From: Alphaproteobacteria bacterium HT1-32
GTDB lineage: Bacteria > Pseudomonadota > Alphaproteobacteria > Rhodospirillales > HT1-32
DNA length: 64,000 nucleotides
Assembly: GCA_009649675.1 (NCBI GenBank)
Contig: WJPL01000001.1
Span: 1,818,469 to 1,882,468, forward strand
Direction of reading: 5' to 3'
The notes under the pieces were generated by a model that saw nothing but the letters and a program-made list of their open reading frames with translations, was not told where the DNA came from and searched no databases. The translations under genes and the position numbers were made by a program. Shown in pieces: positions 51,940 to 60,025 of the stretch (position 1 is its first letter; every line of letters begins with the position of its first letter).

Positions 51940-52224
51940 TCAGTTATCAGCAACTGCCCGGCGTGATCGCAGGTTGTGAATATGGACTTTTTCGCCCGGC
52001 GCGATATCTGTTGTCGCTTCGCCGATAGCCTGCCCGTATTTGCGGATAACTTCTCCCTTGCGTACGGGGCGGATGCAAATCTTGAAATAGATATCCATGT
52101 CTTCCCGGGCCTGCACCTGCTCACCGGATGACAGCTCCACCAGATCACCGCACCGGGCGGCATCCAGCAGGGTGGCGACATGATCCTCGGCAAATAATGT
52201 AACGGCTTTCACGATCTTTTTCAT
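51940..52224 (-). CDS. UxaA-family lyase, small (SAF-domain) subunit
   Basis: 94 residues corresponding to the N-terminal SAF domain of altronate dehydratase, here as a separate gene. Histidine and acidic positions in EDHVATLLDAA and IGEATTDIAPGEKVHIHNL are family-like. It starts 2 bases after the large subunit gene ends. Related split pairs dehydrate sugar acids (altronate, galactarate) or remove sulfite from sulfolactate (SuyAB). Which applies here is not decided. Confidence 0.85.
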   Translation of the reverse strand: MKKIVKAVTLFAEDHVATLLDAARCGDLVELSSGEQVQAREDMDIYFKICIRPVRKGEVIRKYGQAIGEATTDIAPGEKVHIHNLRSRRAVADN

Positions 52225-52226
52225 GG

Positions 52227-53390
52227 CTAGAGCGCAGCATCAAAGCGACTGACGATATCGTCGCCTTCGCCCAGAATTTCCCCCCAGGACAGTTTGCCGT
52301 CAGCAGTCTGCCGGACATTTTCGGAAATCTGAAGGGTTGCTTCCTCCATGGATCTCCGGCCTGACATTATGCCATCAAGCGGTATGTCGATTTGCTCACC
52401 CAGATAGTCGCAGGCAGTGTCATTGGCGCAGATTTTCAAGGTTGGGCAGAGACCGTTTGTAAAGCTGTTCCCGGCACCTGTGGTAAACAGATGCAACTGG
52501 CATCCGGCTGCTGACAGGGCGGTCAGGTGCTCCGGCGCATAGTTCGGTGTATCCATGGCGAACAGTCCGGGCATATCAGGGGCTTCGCCATAGGCAAGAA
52601 TACCGGAGATCGGCTGAGTTCCTGTCTTTGAGATGCCCCCCAGCGACTTTTCCTCGATCGTCGAGAGGCCGGAGCGAATATTCGTCGGACTGGGGTTGCT
52701 GCCGAGCAGGTCCAGTCCTGCCATCACGGCGCGGTTTTCCCGGTTACGGGGCAATTCCAGCAGTTTCCGGGATATGTCTTCATTTGCGCCACGTCCGGTC
52801 AGAAGATGTTCCGCGCCCAGCCATTCGACAACCTCACCGAAGATTGCAGATCCTCCGGAGGTGATATGCTGATCGATATAGGTGCCCACCGCGGGGTTTG
52901 CGACGAGGCCGGAACTTGGGTCGGATCGCCCGCATTTCAGGCCAATCCGTAATTCTGACAGCCTGGCCGGGATGCGTGGCTGACCGGAAATCTTGCGGAC
53001 CAGCCGGGCGGCACGCCGGGTGCCCTCAGCCACCAGGGCAATGGCATCCTGATTGACATCATCCATCGACAGGCAGTCGACCTGCTGTTTTTTGCTGCGC
53101 AGGGTGGCGGCCATTTTCTCCAGTTTGGGTACATGGTCCGATATCAGCAGCACGGCGCCAACGTTTGGATTACAGGCCAGCCCTTCAAGCGTACGCAGAT
53201 GGGTGGCCTTGTCTTCACCAAGCAGTCCGGTGTTGTAGGGCATACAGATTGTGTGAGTGTTACGGACCATGCTGCCGATCCGGCGTGCGGCCGGACTGGT
53301 CAGGCCGGTGATCGACATCACCACAACGATGTTGCGGATTCCGACACTGCCATCAGCGCGCCGGTATCCGTGGAATTCGCTCCTGCTCAT
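52227..53390 (-). CDS. UxaA-family lyase, large subunit
   Basis: 387 residues matching the C-terminal catalytic domain of altronate dehydratase/SuyB-type lyases: GYRRADGSVGIRNIVVVM near the start, GLKCGRSDPSSGLVANPAVG, GGSAIFGEVVEWLGAEHLL and CPTLKICAND. Cysteines in LKCGRSD and LCPTLKIC may bind the Fe(II) cofactor of this family. The stop of tctA overlaps its start by 4 bases, so uptake of the substrate and its first breakdown step are coupled. Confidence 0.88.
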   Translation of the reverse strand: MSRSEFHGYRRADGSVGIRNIVVVMSITGLTSPAARRIGSMVRNTHTICMPYNTGLLGEDKATHLRTLEGLACNPNVGAVLLISDHVPKLEKMAATLRSKKQQVDCLSMDDVNQDAIALVAEGTRRAARLVRKISGQPRIPARLSELRIGLKCGRSDPSSGLVANPAVGTYIDQHITSGGSAIFGEVVEWLGAEHLLTGRGANEDISRKLLELPRNRENRAVMAGLDLLGSNPSPTNIRSGLSTIEEKSLGGISKTGTQPISGILAYGEAPDMPGLFAMDTPNYAPEHLTALSAAGCQLHLFTTGAGNSFTNGLCPTLKICANDTACDYLGEQIDIPLDGIMSGRRSMEEATLQISENVRQTADGKLSWGEILGEGDDIVSRFDAAL

Positions 53391-54907
53391 TTCACCTGCT
53401 TTCCTTGTCTCTGGCGATTGAGCCAGGGTTTGATCATCGGCGCCCAGAAGGCAGAGAGCACGATAATCACAGTGATACTGATCAGTACGATCGATAACGG
53501 ACGCCCGAAGAAATAGGCCAGCAGTGAACCGTCCACACGAGCCAGTGAAGCTGAACGGGTGTAGCTTTCCTCGACCAGAGGCCCGAGAACCAGGCCAAGA
53601 ATTAGGGGCGCGATCGCATAACGCAGGCGGAGCAGAATGAATCCCAGCAATCCGCAGGCAAAGGCAACATAGATATCGAACGCATTATTGCGTACGGAGA
53701 ACGCTCCCACGATGGTCAGCGCAAAAACAGCCGGAACAATATGTACGACACGAATCCGCAGGATCAGCGAATAGAGCGGCATCAGCACCAGACCGGTGAG
53801 CAGCATTGCCAGGCAGATCGGAAACAGCGCGACGATGAAGCGGTAGGCGACATCACCATGCTCAATAAAAAGCCGTGGTCCGGGAATGATCCCGTTGATG
53901 GTCAGTGAACCATACAGAATGGCGGCGCTGGCCGATCCGGGAATACCGAGCGCCAGCAGAGGAACCAGAGATCCGCCGACCATTGCGTTGTTGGCGCTTT
54001 CCGCAGCATAGATGCCATCCGGATTGCCTTCGCCGAATGTTTCCGGCTCGCTGGAACTGCGTTTTGCCTCTCCGTAGGCGATGAAGCTGGCAATCGAGGC
54101 ACCGGCACCGGGCAGGATGCCGATCAGGACGCCGATGATGCTGGACCGCAGAATGAGAAAGGGCCGGGCAACGGCACGGGCGAAGGCCTTGCCGACAGCG
54201 CCCGGCTGCCTGGGCAGCTCGGCAACATGCTCCTTGCCCTGACCAATCAGATTCAGCATCTGCGCCATTGCGAAGAAGCCGAGAATGGCCGGTATCAGGC
54301 TGATGCCGGATTCAAGCTGATAGGTTCCGAAGGTAAAGCGGGAATAACCGGATGTCGGATCAATACCGACAGTCGACATCCAGAGCCCCAGTGACGCCAT
54401 CGCCATCCCCTTGGCAAAGGACTGGGCTGTCAGGGTGCAGACGGTGGCAAGACCGGCGATGGCCAGCCAGAAGGTTTCCGGCGCCCCGAAAGCCAGTGAC
54501 CATCGGGCCAGGGTTGGTGTGAAGAACAGCAATACAGCGGCCCCGAACAGCCCGCCAATGGCGGAGCCGATCACGGCAATCGAGATTGCTTCCCGTGCCC
54601 GTCCCTTGCCGGCAAGGGGAAAGCCGTCCATGGCGGTACAGATGGCCGCCGGTGTTCCCGGTGTATTCAGCAGAACGGCAGAAATCGATCCGCCAAATTC
54701 CGCCGCCATATAGATGGCACCCAGCAGAATAAGGGCGCTGGCGGGATCAAGGGTAAAGGTCAGCGGCAGGATCAGTGCAATCGAGACGGAAGCACTGATG
54801 CCCGGCAAGGCACCGCCGAACATGCCGAGCGTCACGCCCAGGAAGATCAGGCCAATACCGACTGGTGACAGGGCGTAACTCAGCCCATCCATAATGAATT
54901 CGACCAT
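53387..54907 (-). CDS. tctA: TctA-family large membrane subunit of a tripartite tricarboxylate-type importer
   Basis: 506 residues with about 11-12 membrane helices. The two glycine-rich repeats of TctA are visible in GMFGGALPGISASVSIALILP and IGILPGAGASIASFIAYGEAK. It drives cation-coupled uptake of the ligand handed over by the binding protein. All three subunits (TctC, TctB, TctA) occur here in one minus-strand unit behind a GntR regulator and ahead of a UxaA-type lyase, which points to a hydroxylated or sulfonated acid as the ligand. Confidence 0.93.
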   Translation of the reverse strand: MVEFIMDGLSYALSPVGIGLIFLGVTLGMFGGALPGISASVSIALILPLTFTLDPASALILLGAIYMAAEFGGSISAVLLNTPGTPAAICTAMDGFPLAGKGRAREAISIAVIGSAIGGLFGAAVLLFFTPTLARWSLAFGAPETFWLAIAGLATVCTLTAQSFAKGMAMASLGLWMSTVGIDPTSGYSRFTFGTYQLESGISLIPAILGFFAMAQMLNLIGQGKEHVAELPRQPGAVGKAFARAVARPFLILRSSIIGVLIGILPGAGASIASFIAYGEAKRSSSEPETFGEGNPDGIYAAESANNAMVGGSLVPLLALGIPGSASAAILYGSLTINGIIPGPRLFIEHGDVAYRFIVALFPICLAMLLTGLVLMPLYSLILRIRVVHIVPAVFALTIVGAFSVRNNAFDIYVAFACGLLGFILLRLRYAIAPLILGLVLGPLVEESYTRSASLARVDGSLLAYFFGRPLSIVLISITVIIVLSAFWAPMIKPWLNRQRQGKQVK

Positions 54908-54942
54908 GGTCTTCTCTTCCCGGGTATGATGTTACGGACTGC

Positions 54943-55929
54943 TTACTGCTTGAATTCTTTCAGCAGCCAGTCGTTGTTCTTCAGGAAGTTGTCGATATAG
55001 ACCTGCGTTTCCTCATGGTTCATGTAGTCTGCGGGCAGACCCAGCGCCTTCAGGTCCGCTATGAAACCGGGGTCTTCCGACATCGCTTTCAGGCCTTTGC
55101 GCAGAATTTCGACGCGGGCCATATCGATACCTTTCGGTGCAACAAAACCACGGGTCACATAGTCAACGACATCGTAACCCAGTTCACGAAGCGTTGGTGT
55201 GTCCGGTGCAAGGGCACTGCGTTTCTCTCCGGCGAAAGCCAGGGGGCGCAGTTCATCCTTGTACTGAACGGCATGCATGACGTTGGTATTCAGCACGGCA
55301 ACCTCGTTGCTGAGCACGCCCTTGACCTGCTTTGAACCGCCGCCATAGGCGATTTCCGCGATATCGATACCGGCTGCCTTCTCCAGCATTTTCACCAGAC
55401 CATGACCGCCGGACCGCTTGCCATTCATACCCATGGTAAGTTTGCCGGGGTTGGCTTTGGCGAACTTGACCAGATCATCGAAGGTTTTGAATTCGCTGCT
55501 GGCCGGAACCATGAAGCCTGACGGTATGCGAACCGGCTGGGCAATGTGAACCAGATCGTCCAGCTGAAAGCCGCTCTGGCCGTCGGGACGGGTCTGGCTC
55601 CAGTAGATGATATGGGGGATCAGTGCTGTGAACAGGGTATAGCCGTCTGTTTCGCCGTTGGCGATGAAGTCATTCAGTGCAACCTGTCCGCCGCCGCCGG
55701 GTTTGTTGACAACGACCATGTCGACGCCGAGATGCTTTGGTGCATGTTTGGCGATCGTCCGGGCAAACCGGTCGGCACCGCCTCCGGCACCGGTTCCGAC
55801 AATCACCGTGATCGGCTTGTCGGGAAAGTCAGCTGCGGCTGGCGTAAAAGATGTTGCCGTCAGTGATGCGGCAACAGCGACCGCGACTGCGGTCAGGGTG
55901 TATTTCGAACGAGTCTTTATGCTCGGCAT
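54943..55929 (-). CDS. tctC: TctC-family (Bug) periplasmic binding protein
   Basis: 328 residues with a Sec signal peptide (cleaved near PAAADFPDKP). The mature start FPDKPITVIVGTGAGGGADRFAR is the classic Bug-family opening. YTRGFVAPKG-like and PEGTP-type ligand loops appear as VTRGFVAPKGID. The ATG at 55929 follows GGAGGAAACC closely; the frame is open 24 codons more, but those codons have no signal character. Confidence 0.92.
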   Translation of the reverse strand: MPSIKTRSKYTLTAVAVAVAASLTATSFTPAAADFPDKPITVIVGTGAGGGADRFARTIAKHAPKHLGVDMVVVNKPGGGGQVALNDFIANGETDGYTLFTALIPHIIYWSQTRPDGQSGFQLDDLVHIAQPVRIPSGFMVPASSEFKTFDDLVKFAKANPGKLTMGMNGKRSGGHGLVKMLEKAAGIDIAEIAYGGGSKQVKGVLSNEVAVLNTNVMHAVQYKDELRPLAFAGEKRSALAPDTPTLRELGYDVVDYVTRGFVAPKGIDMARVEILRKGLKAMSEDPGFIADLKALGLPADYMNHEETQVYIDNFLKNNDWLLKEFKQ

Positions 55930-55951
55930 GGTTTCCTCCCGGGTGGTTGAA

Positions 55952-56407
55952 TTAAAGGGGCAGTATCCCCATCGGCAATGTGACCCTGAGGAAGACGACA
56001 AAGCAGGCCGTCAGCAGGGTGACAAAGAACAGTCCGGCCAGACTGTTGGTCAGCAGTGCGCGTCGCGAAAAAGCCGCGCTGTCTGCTGCGCTGGCGCAGA
56101 TGACAAACAACAGGAAAGAAACAATCGGGAACCCGATCGGTTTCAGCAAAACCAGTGCCGCGAGGAAAGCGGCAACGACCACCAGCAACCGTCCCCAGAC
56201 AACGCCGGTAAACGGTTTTTCGGTGTCGCTGGCCGGTTTCAGAAAATTGCGAAACAGCGTCATGACACTGCTGATTCCGATCAGTGCGGCGGCGACCTGC
56301 GGAAAGCGTCCGGCACCGCCCTGCAGCCCGGAAGAGCTGTAGAATATCCATCCTGAAAGGATCAGCAGAGCCGTTGATAACAGGAGTTCGCCGCGTCGCT
56401 GTGTCAT
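55952..56407 (-). CDS. tctB: TctB-family small membrane subunit
   Basis: About 151 residues with four hydrophobic helices, as is usual for the poorly conserved TctB subunit. The ATG at 56407 lies one base after the regulator's stop (TGACATG), which fixes the start. It is the first structural gene of the tctB-tctC-tctA order, an order that differs from the tctC-first arrangement of Salmonella. Confidence 0.85.
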   Translation of the reverse strand: MTQRRGELLLSTALLILSGWIFYSSSGLQGGAGRFPQVAAALIGISSVMTLFRNFLKPASDTEKPFTGVVWGRLLVVVAAFLAALVLLKPIGFPIVSFLLFVICASAADSAAFSRRALLTNSLAGLFFVTLLTACFVVFLRVTLPMGILPL

Positions 56408-56408
56408 G

Positions 56409-57119
56409 TCAGGCAACCTCTCCGACAGATGATTCTCCACCGCCGGTGGAGCGGGCAAAGGCCTGGAAACTGCGATCCCGCGATGCCCGTACCTGCTGGC
56501 GAAGGGCATCGGTCAGTGTCTCGTATGATCCGGACCGGATGGCCGCGATAATCAGTCCGTGACCGCGGTTCGAGTCGGTGTTGTAGGCCAGAACCCGGTC
56601 GGGGAAATGCCGTTCCGGAAGAAAGCTCTGGATACGAAAAAGACGAAGTTCCTTGAACAGGCCGAGAAAGATATCTTCCAGCCGCCTGTTCCCTGTACCG
56701 CTGAGCAAGATCTTGTGGAACTGCAGATTGGTCGGGAAAAAGCTTTCGAGGTCACCGGCCGCAATACCCGCATCCATTTCATTTACAAAGACCTGAAGCT
56801 GATCTGCAAAACCGGCAGGCGCGTTTTCTATGATGCCCCTGGCAATGATGCCTGACAGCTCTTCCCGGATGGCGAAAAGGTCCGTTGCCTCTTTGACGGA
56901 TATCTTGCGGACAAAGCTGCCCCGCTGCGGGAAGGCTTCAATGATGCGCTCGCTTTCCAGGGCACGGCAGGCCTCGCGAATGGGGCCGCGGCTGACGCCA
57001 AGTTCGGTCGCCAGATGACTTTCATTTACCTTCGTTCCCGGCGGTATGGATCCCCCGTAGATACGCCGCTCCAGATCGGTCAGAACCTGTGTGGCAAGGT
57101 TGGGTGCACGGTTAAGCAT
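56409..57119 (-). CDS. GntR-family (FCD) regulator of the tct/lyase operon
   Basis: 236 residues: winged helix (about 5-75; ATELGVSRGPIREACRALE, wing PQRGSFVRKI) and a helical FCD domain with NAPAGFADQLQVFVNEMD and the later NRRLEDIFLGLFKELRLF. It is the first gene of the minus-strand operon and is coupled to tctB. Two palindromes stand 25-50 bases ahead of its start, so it probably represses its own operon until the imported acid binds. Confidence 0.9.
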   Translation of the reverse strand: MLNRAPNLATQVLTDLERRIYGGSIPPGTKVNESHLATELGVSRGPIREACRALESERIIEAFPQRGSFVRKISVKEATDLFAIREELSGIIARGIIENAPAGFADQLQVFVNEMDAGIAAGDLESFFPTNLQFHKILLSGTGNRRLEDIFLGLFKELRLFRIQSFLPERHFPDRVLAYNTDSNRGHGLIIAAIRSGSYETLTDALRQQVRASRDRSFQAFARSTGGGESSVGEVA

Positions 57120-57143
57120 TCATTCTCTCCATGTAAAAACGTT

Positions 57144-57171
57144 AAATGTTAACATTTTTAATGTCAACATT
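57144..57171 (-). promoter_or_regulatory. Operator candidates of the tct GntR regulator
   Basis: AAATGTTAACATTT (57144-57157) is a perfect 14-base palindrome. AATGTCAACATT (57160-57171) is the same element with two central mismatches, 16 bases further on. Both are AT-rich TGT...ACA dyads, as bound by FadR-type GntR proteins, and lie immediately ahead of the regulator gene. Confidence 0.7.
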
Positions 57172-57272
57172 TTGATGTCAGCAAAAAATGACGTCTCAGT
57201 GTAAAGACAGGTCGTACACAGGCGTCAATTATCTGCATACTGTCGGCATAAATCGATTCAGGGAGTTCGGTT

Positions 57273-58535
57273 ATGCCCGAGATCGTCGCTGAAGTTGTTG
57301 AGAGAGTTCGTCGTCTGCTGAAGAACGGACCGGTTTCGGTCGGGCAGATTGCATTCATCGGACTCAGTGACCTGCGGATCGGGATGGGGGCGGATAAGTG
57401 GGCAAAATTCGGCCCTGCGATCCGGCGCCATGCGGAAGCCGCACTGAAAGATCACTGCACGGCCGGTGACTCCTTCATCCGGTGCAGCGATGATCAGTAT
57501 CTTGTCATCTTTTCGAACTGTTCCGCCGAGGCGGCGGAAGTGCGGGCAGCGGCCATCGGTTCCCGGATTCTCAATGATGTTCACGGCGAGGAAGGGCTGG
57601 ACGGTGTCCGGATATTCACCTGCGCCGAGAACCTCGACGATCTGGATTATCCGGATGGTCATACACCGGCTGAGATTATCCAGCGGTTCCGGAACCGCAG
57701 TCAGGCGGCAGATGCCGGGGACGGGCAGAAAGGTATAGTGCCGGATGTGGAACGGGCAGGCCGTCGTGCGCGATTACGCCGGTCGCTGGCCAGCCCGCAT
57801 GATGCGCCGCTGCAGTATCTGTTCAATCCGTACTGGCATGCACCGACGGGGCGTATCGCGACCTTCCGGTGCAGTGCCCGGAAACTGATTGTCGGTACTT
57901 CCCGTCCGCTCAGCGATTATCATATTCTCGGGGAAAACCCGTATCCGGCAGAGATCATCCGGTTCGATATTGATGTGCTGGAAGAGGCGCTGCTGGACCT
58001 GACTTTTGCCATCCGCCGTGGTGACCGCGTTCATCTCGTTATTCAGCTGCATTTTGAAACCGTAGCCAGCCGGAACGGACAGAAAGAACTGCGTGAGGTG
58101 CTGCAGTTCGTCCCCGCCCCGTTGCGCAATCTCCTGTCGTTCAACCTCTCGGCTGTGCCGGACGGCGCACCGCTCGGCCGGGTCAGTGAACTCGGGGTTT
58201 TCCTGCATGGGTTCGGAACACATCTGTCGATTGATCTTGAGGCAGGCCTGCCAGCGTCAGTCTACAGTGATCTTGTGGGTAAATATGCGGAAGCGGATGT
58301 GCATTTCATCAGTTTTCGTCTGCCGGATGTCATGGATGGTACGATTCTTCGCGACGCAACGCGGGTTATTGAAAAGGCAAAACAGCAGGGGCTTGGCGGG
58401 GCGGTTCGAAATCTCTGCGACCGCGCCTTTCTGTCGCCGCTGGTAGCTGCCGGTTATGAATATATTGCCGGTCCGGCCATTGGAGAGCCATCACGTCACA
58501 TTCCTGCGCCCTGGCGGCCGGATGATTTCCTCTGA
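57273..58535 (+). CDS. Degenerate GGDEF/EAL-like protein (third member)
   Basis: 420 residues, soluble. The first ~125 residues resemble a decayed GGDEF domain (IAFIGLSDLRIGMGADKWAKF, DSFIRCSDDQYLVIFSNCS, AAAIGSRILNDVHG). After a basic linker (RRARLRRSL) the C-terminal half has an EAL-like strand order (LVIQLHFETVAS, LSFNLSAV, LSIDLEAG, HFISFRL, AGYEYIAGPAIGEP) without the EAL or metal ligands. It is more distant from the pair at 38.6-41.3 kb than those are from each other. Function unknown; a nucleotide-sensing or scaffold role is a guess. Confidence 0.6.
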   Translation: MPEIVAEVVERVRRLLKNGPVSVGQIAFIGLSDLRIGMGADKWAKFGPAIRRHAEAALKDHCTAGDSFIRCSDDQYLVIFSNCSAEAAEVRAAAIGSRILNDVHGEEGLDGVRIFTCAENLDDLDYPDGHTPAEIIQRFRNRSQAADAGDGQKGIVPDVERAGRRARLRRSLASPHDAPLQYLFNPYWHAPTGRIATFRCSARKLIVGTSRPLSDYHILGENPYPAEIIRFDIDVLEEALLDLTFAIRRGDRVHLVIQLHFETVASRNGQKELREVLQFVPAPLRNLLSFNLSAVPDGAPLGRVSELGVFLHGFGTHLSIDLEAGLPASVYSDLVGKYAEADVHFISFRLPDVMDGTILRDATRVIEKAKQQGLGGAVRNLCDRAFLSPLVAAGYEYIAGPAIGEPSRHIPAPWRPDDFL

Positions 58536-58542
58536 AAGCAGT

Positions 58543-58573
58543 CTCTAGTAGTCCGGACTTATTTATCCTAGAG
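58543..58573 (+). promoter_or_regulatory. Palindromes ahead of the thioredoxin/UGSC locus
   Basis: AGTCCGGACT (58550-58559) is a perfect 10-base palindrome framed by CTCTAG (58543-58548) and its reverse complement CTAGAG (58568-58573). It sits in the 65-base gap before the next gene and could be an operator or a transcript end for the upstream gene. The evidence is structural only. Confidence 0.35.
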
Positions 58574-58600
58574 TGATAAAAAACGGGTGAGGGTAGTCAG

Positions 58601-60025
58601 ATGGAATGGGTGGTTGTTCTGAAGCGCGATTGCGAAACCTGTCAGCTGGTGACGCCAGTGCTGGGTAAGCTTGCGCAGACCGCGCCGATGAAAATTTACA
58701 GTCAGGATGATCCGGCCTTTCCGGAAGATCTTGGCGGCGCACTGGATGATACCGGGCTGGCGACCTCCTGGTCGCTGGGTGTCGAGACGGTTCCGACCCT
58801 GATTCGCTATGAAAATGGTCAGGAGGTCGCACGAACCTTCGGATGGGACCGGGCGGAATGGATCAGCCTAACCGGCGACCCTGATCTGGGTGACGGACTG
58901 CCGGTCTTCCGGCCGGGTTGCGGCTCGAAAACCATGGATCCGGGAATGCCGGAACGGCTGGCTCTGAAATTCGGCGACATCAAGATCAATTCGCGCTCCA
59001 TCGAGGTCGATGAGAATGATGATCCGATGGAGATTGCCTATGACCGTGGCTGGTCCGACGGTCTGCCGATCACTCCTCCGACCGATCTGCGGATCGCCCG
59101 GATGCTGGCCGGAACCACCCGAAAGGCAGATGAAATTATCGGTATCGTGCCGCCCAATCTGGTGGAATGTACGGTTGAGAAGGTGGCGATAAATGCGGTC
59201 ATGGCGGGCTGTCGGCCGGATTATTTCCCGGTCGTTCTGGCCGCGCTGGAAGCTGCACTGATTCCTGAATTTTCCATGCATGGCCTGCTGGCGACGCTGT
59301 GGTTCTCGGGACCGGTGGTCATTGTCAACGGACCGGTTACCAAACGGATCGGCATGAACTGGGCCGGTAACGCGCTGGGGCAGGGCAATCGTGCCAACGC
59401 CACCATCGGGCGGGCACTTCAGCTGATCATTCGCAATGTCGGTGGCGGCAAACCGCAAGGCATTGACCGGTCGGTGATGGGTAACCCCGGCAAATACACT
59501 TTCTGCTTTGCCGAAGATGAAACTGACCCTGACTGGGTACCGCTGAATGTGGCGCGCGGTCATGCACCGGGTACCTCCAGCGTGACGCTGTTCCATGGTG
59601 ACGGGGTGCAGGGTATCGCGGATCAGGCCGCACAGGGGCCGGAAGATCTGTCCCGCTCACTGGCAATGGGGCTGGCCGGGGTCTGTCATCCGAAACTGGC
59701 GGCCTGGGGAAATGCGATACTGGTTCTGTCGCCGGATCATTATGCGATCTACAAGCAGGCGGGATGGGGTCGCCCGGAAATCGAAGCTGCCCTGATCGAG
59801 TCGCTGCGGCGTCCGGGCAAGGATATTATCCGCGGAGCCGGAGGGGTCAGCATGGGTATTGACCCGTCCCGGGCAGAGGAAATGGTCGACAAGTTTCATC
59901 CCGGCGGCCTGCTGGTCGTTCGCGCCGGGGGGCCGGGAGGGTTGTTTTCGGCAGTTATCGGTGGCTGGACCGCCCAGCGCCGGGCCAAGGAAGTTCAGAT
60001 CGTATCAAAGGAGATTGGAACATGA
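58601..60025 (+). CDS. Thioredoxin-like domain fused to an uncharacterised domain, partner of the UGSC selenoprotein
   Basis: 474 residues, no signal peptide. Residues 1-~95 look like a thioredoxin fold: Cys11-x-x-Cys14 (DCETCQLV) and a cis-proline loop VETVP65TLI. The remaining ~340 residues contain conserved-looking blocks (DRGWSDGLPITPPT, NAVMAGCRPDYFPVV, GRALQLIIRNVGGG, GNPGKYTFCFAEDE) that I cannot place in a named family. GAGGGT precedes the ATG. The stop overlaps the UGSC gene by 4 bases, so the proteins are made together; the CxxC may reduce the Sec/Cys centre of its neighbour. This functional link is an inference. Confidence 0.72.
   Translation: MEWVVVLKRDCETCQLVTPVLGKLAQTAPMKIYSQDDPAFPEDLGGALDDTGLATSWSLGVETVPTLIRYENGQEVARTFGWDRAEWISLTGDPDLGDGLPVFRPGCGSKTMDPGMPERLALKFGDIKINSRSIEVDENDDPMEIAYDRGWSDGLPITPPTDLRIARMLAGTTRKADEIIGIVPPNLVECTVEKVAINAVMAGCRPDYFPVVLAALEAALIPEFSMHGLLATLWFSGPVVIVNGPVTKRIGMNWAGNALGQGNRANATIGRALQLIIRNVGGGKPQGIDRSVMGNPGKYTFCFAEDETDPDWVPLNVARGHAPGTSSVTLFHGDGVQGIADQAAQGPEDLSRSLAMGLAGVCHPKLAAWGNAILVLSPDHYAIYKQAGWGRPEIEAALIESLRRPGKDIIRGAGGVSMGIDPSRAEEMVDKFHPGGLLVVRAGGPGGLFSAVIGGWTAQRRAKEVQIVSKEIGT

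Noticed and set aside
50348-51940. A 530-codon open frame antisense to gmhA and hldE
   Set aside because: It mirrors the codon bias of two clear genes on the other strand. Its product is rich in Q, R and H with no family features.
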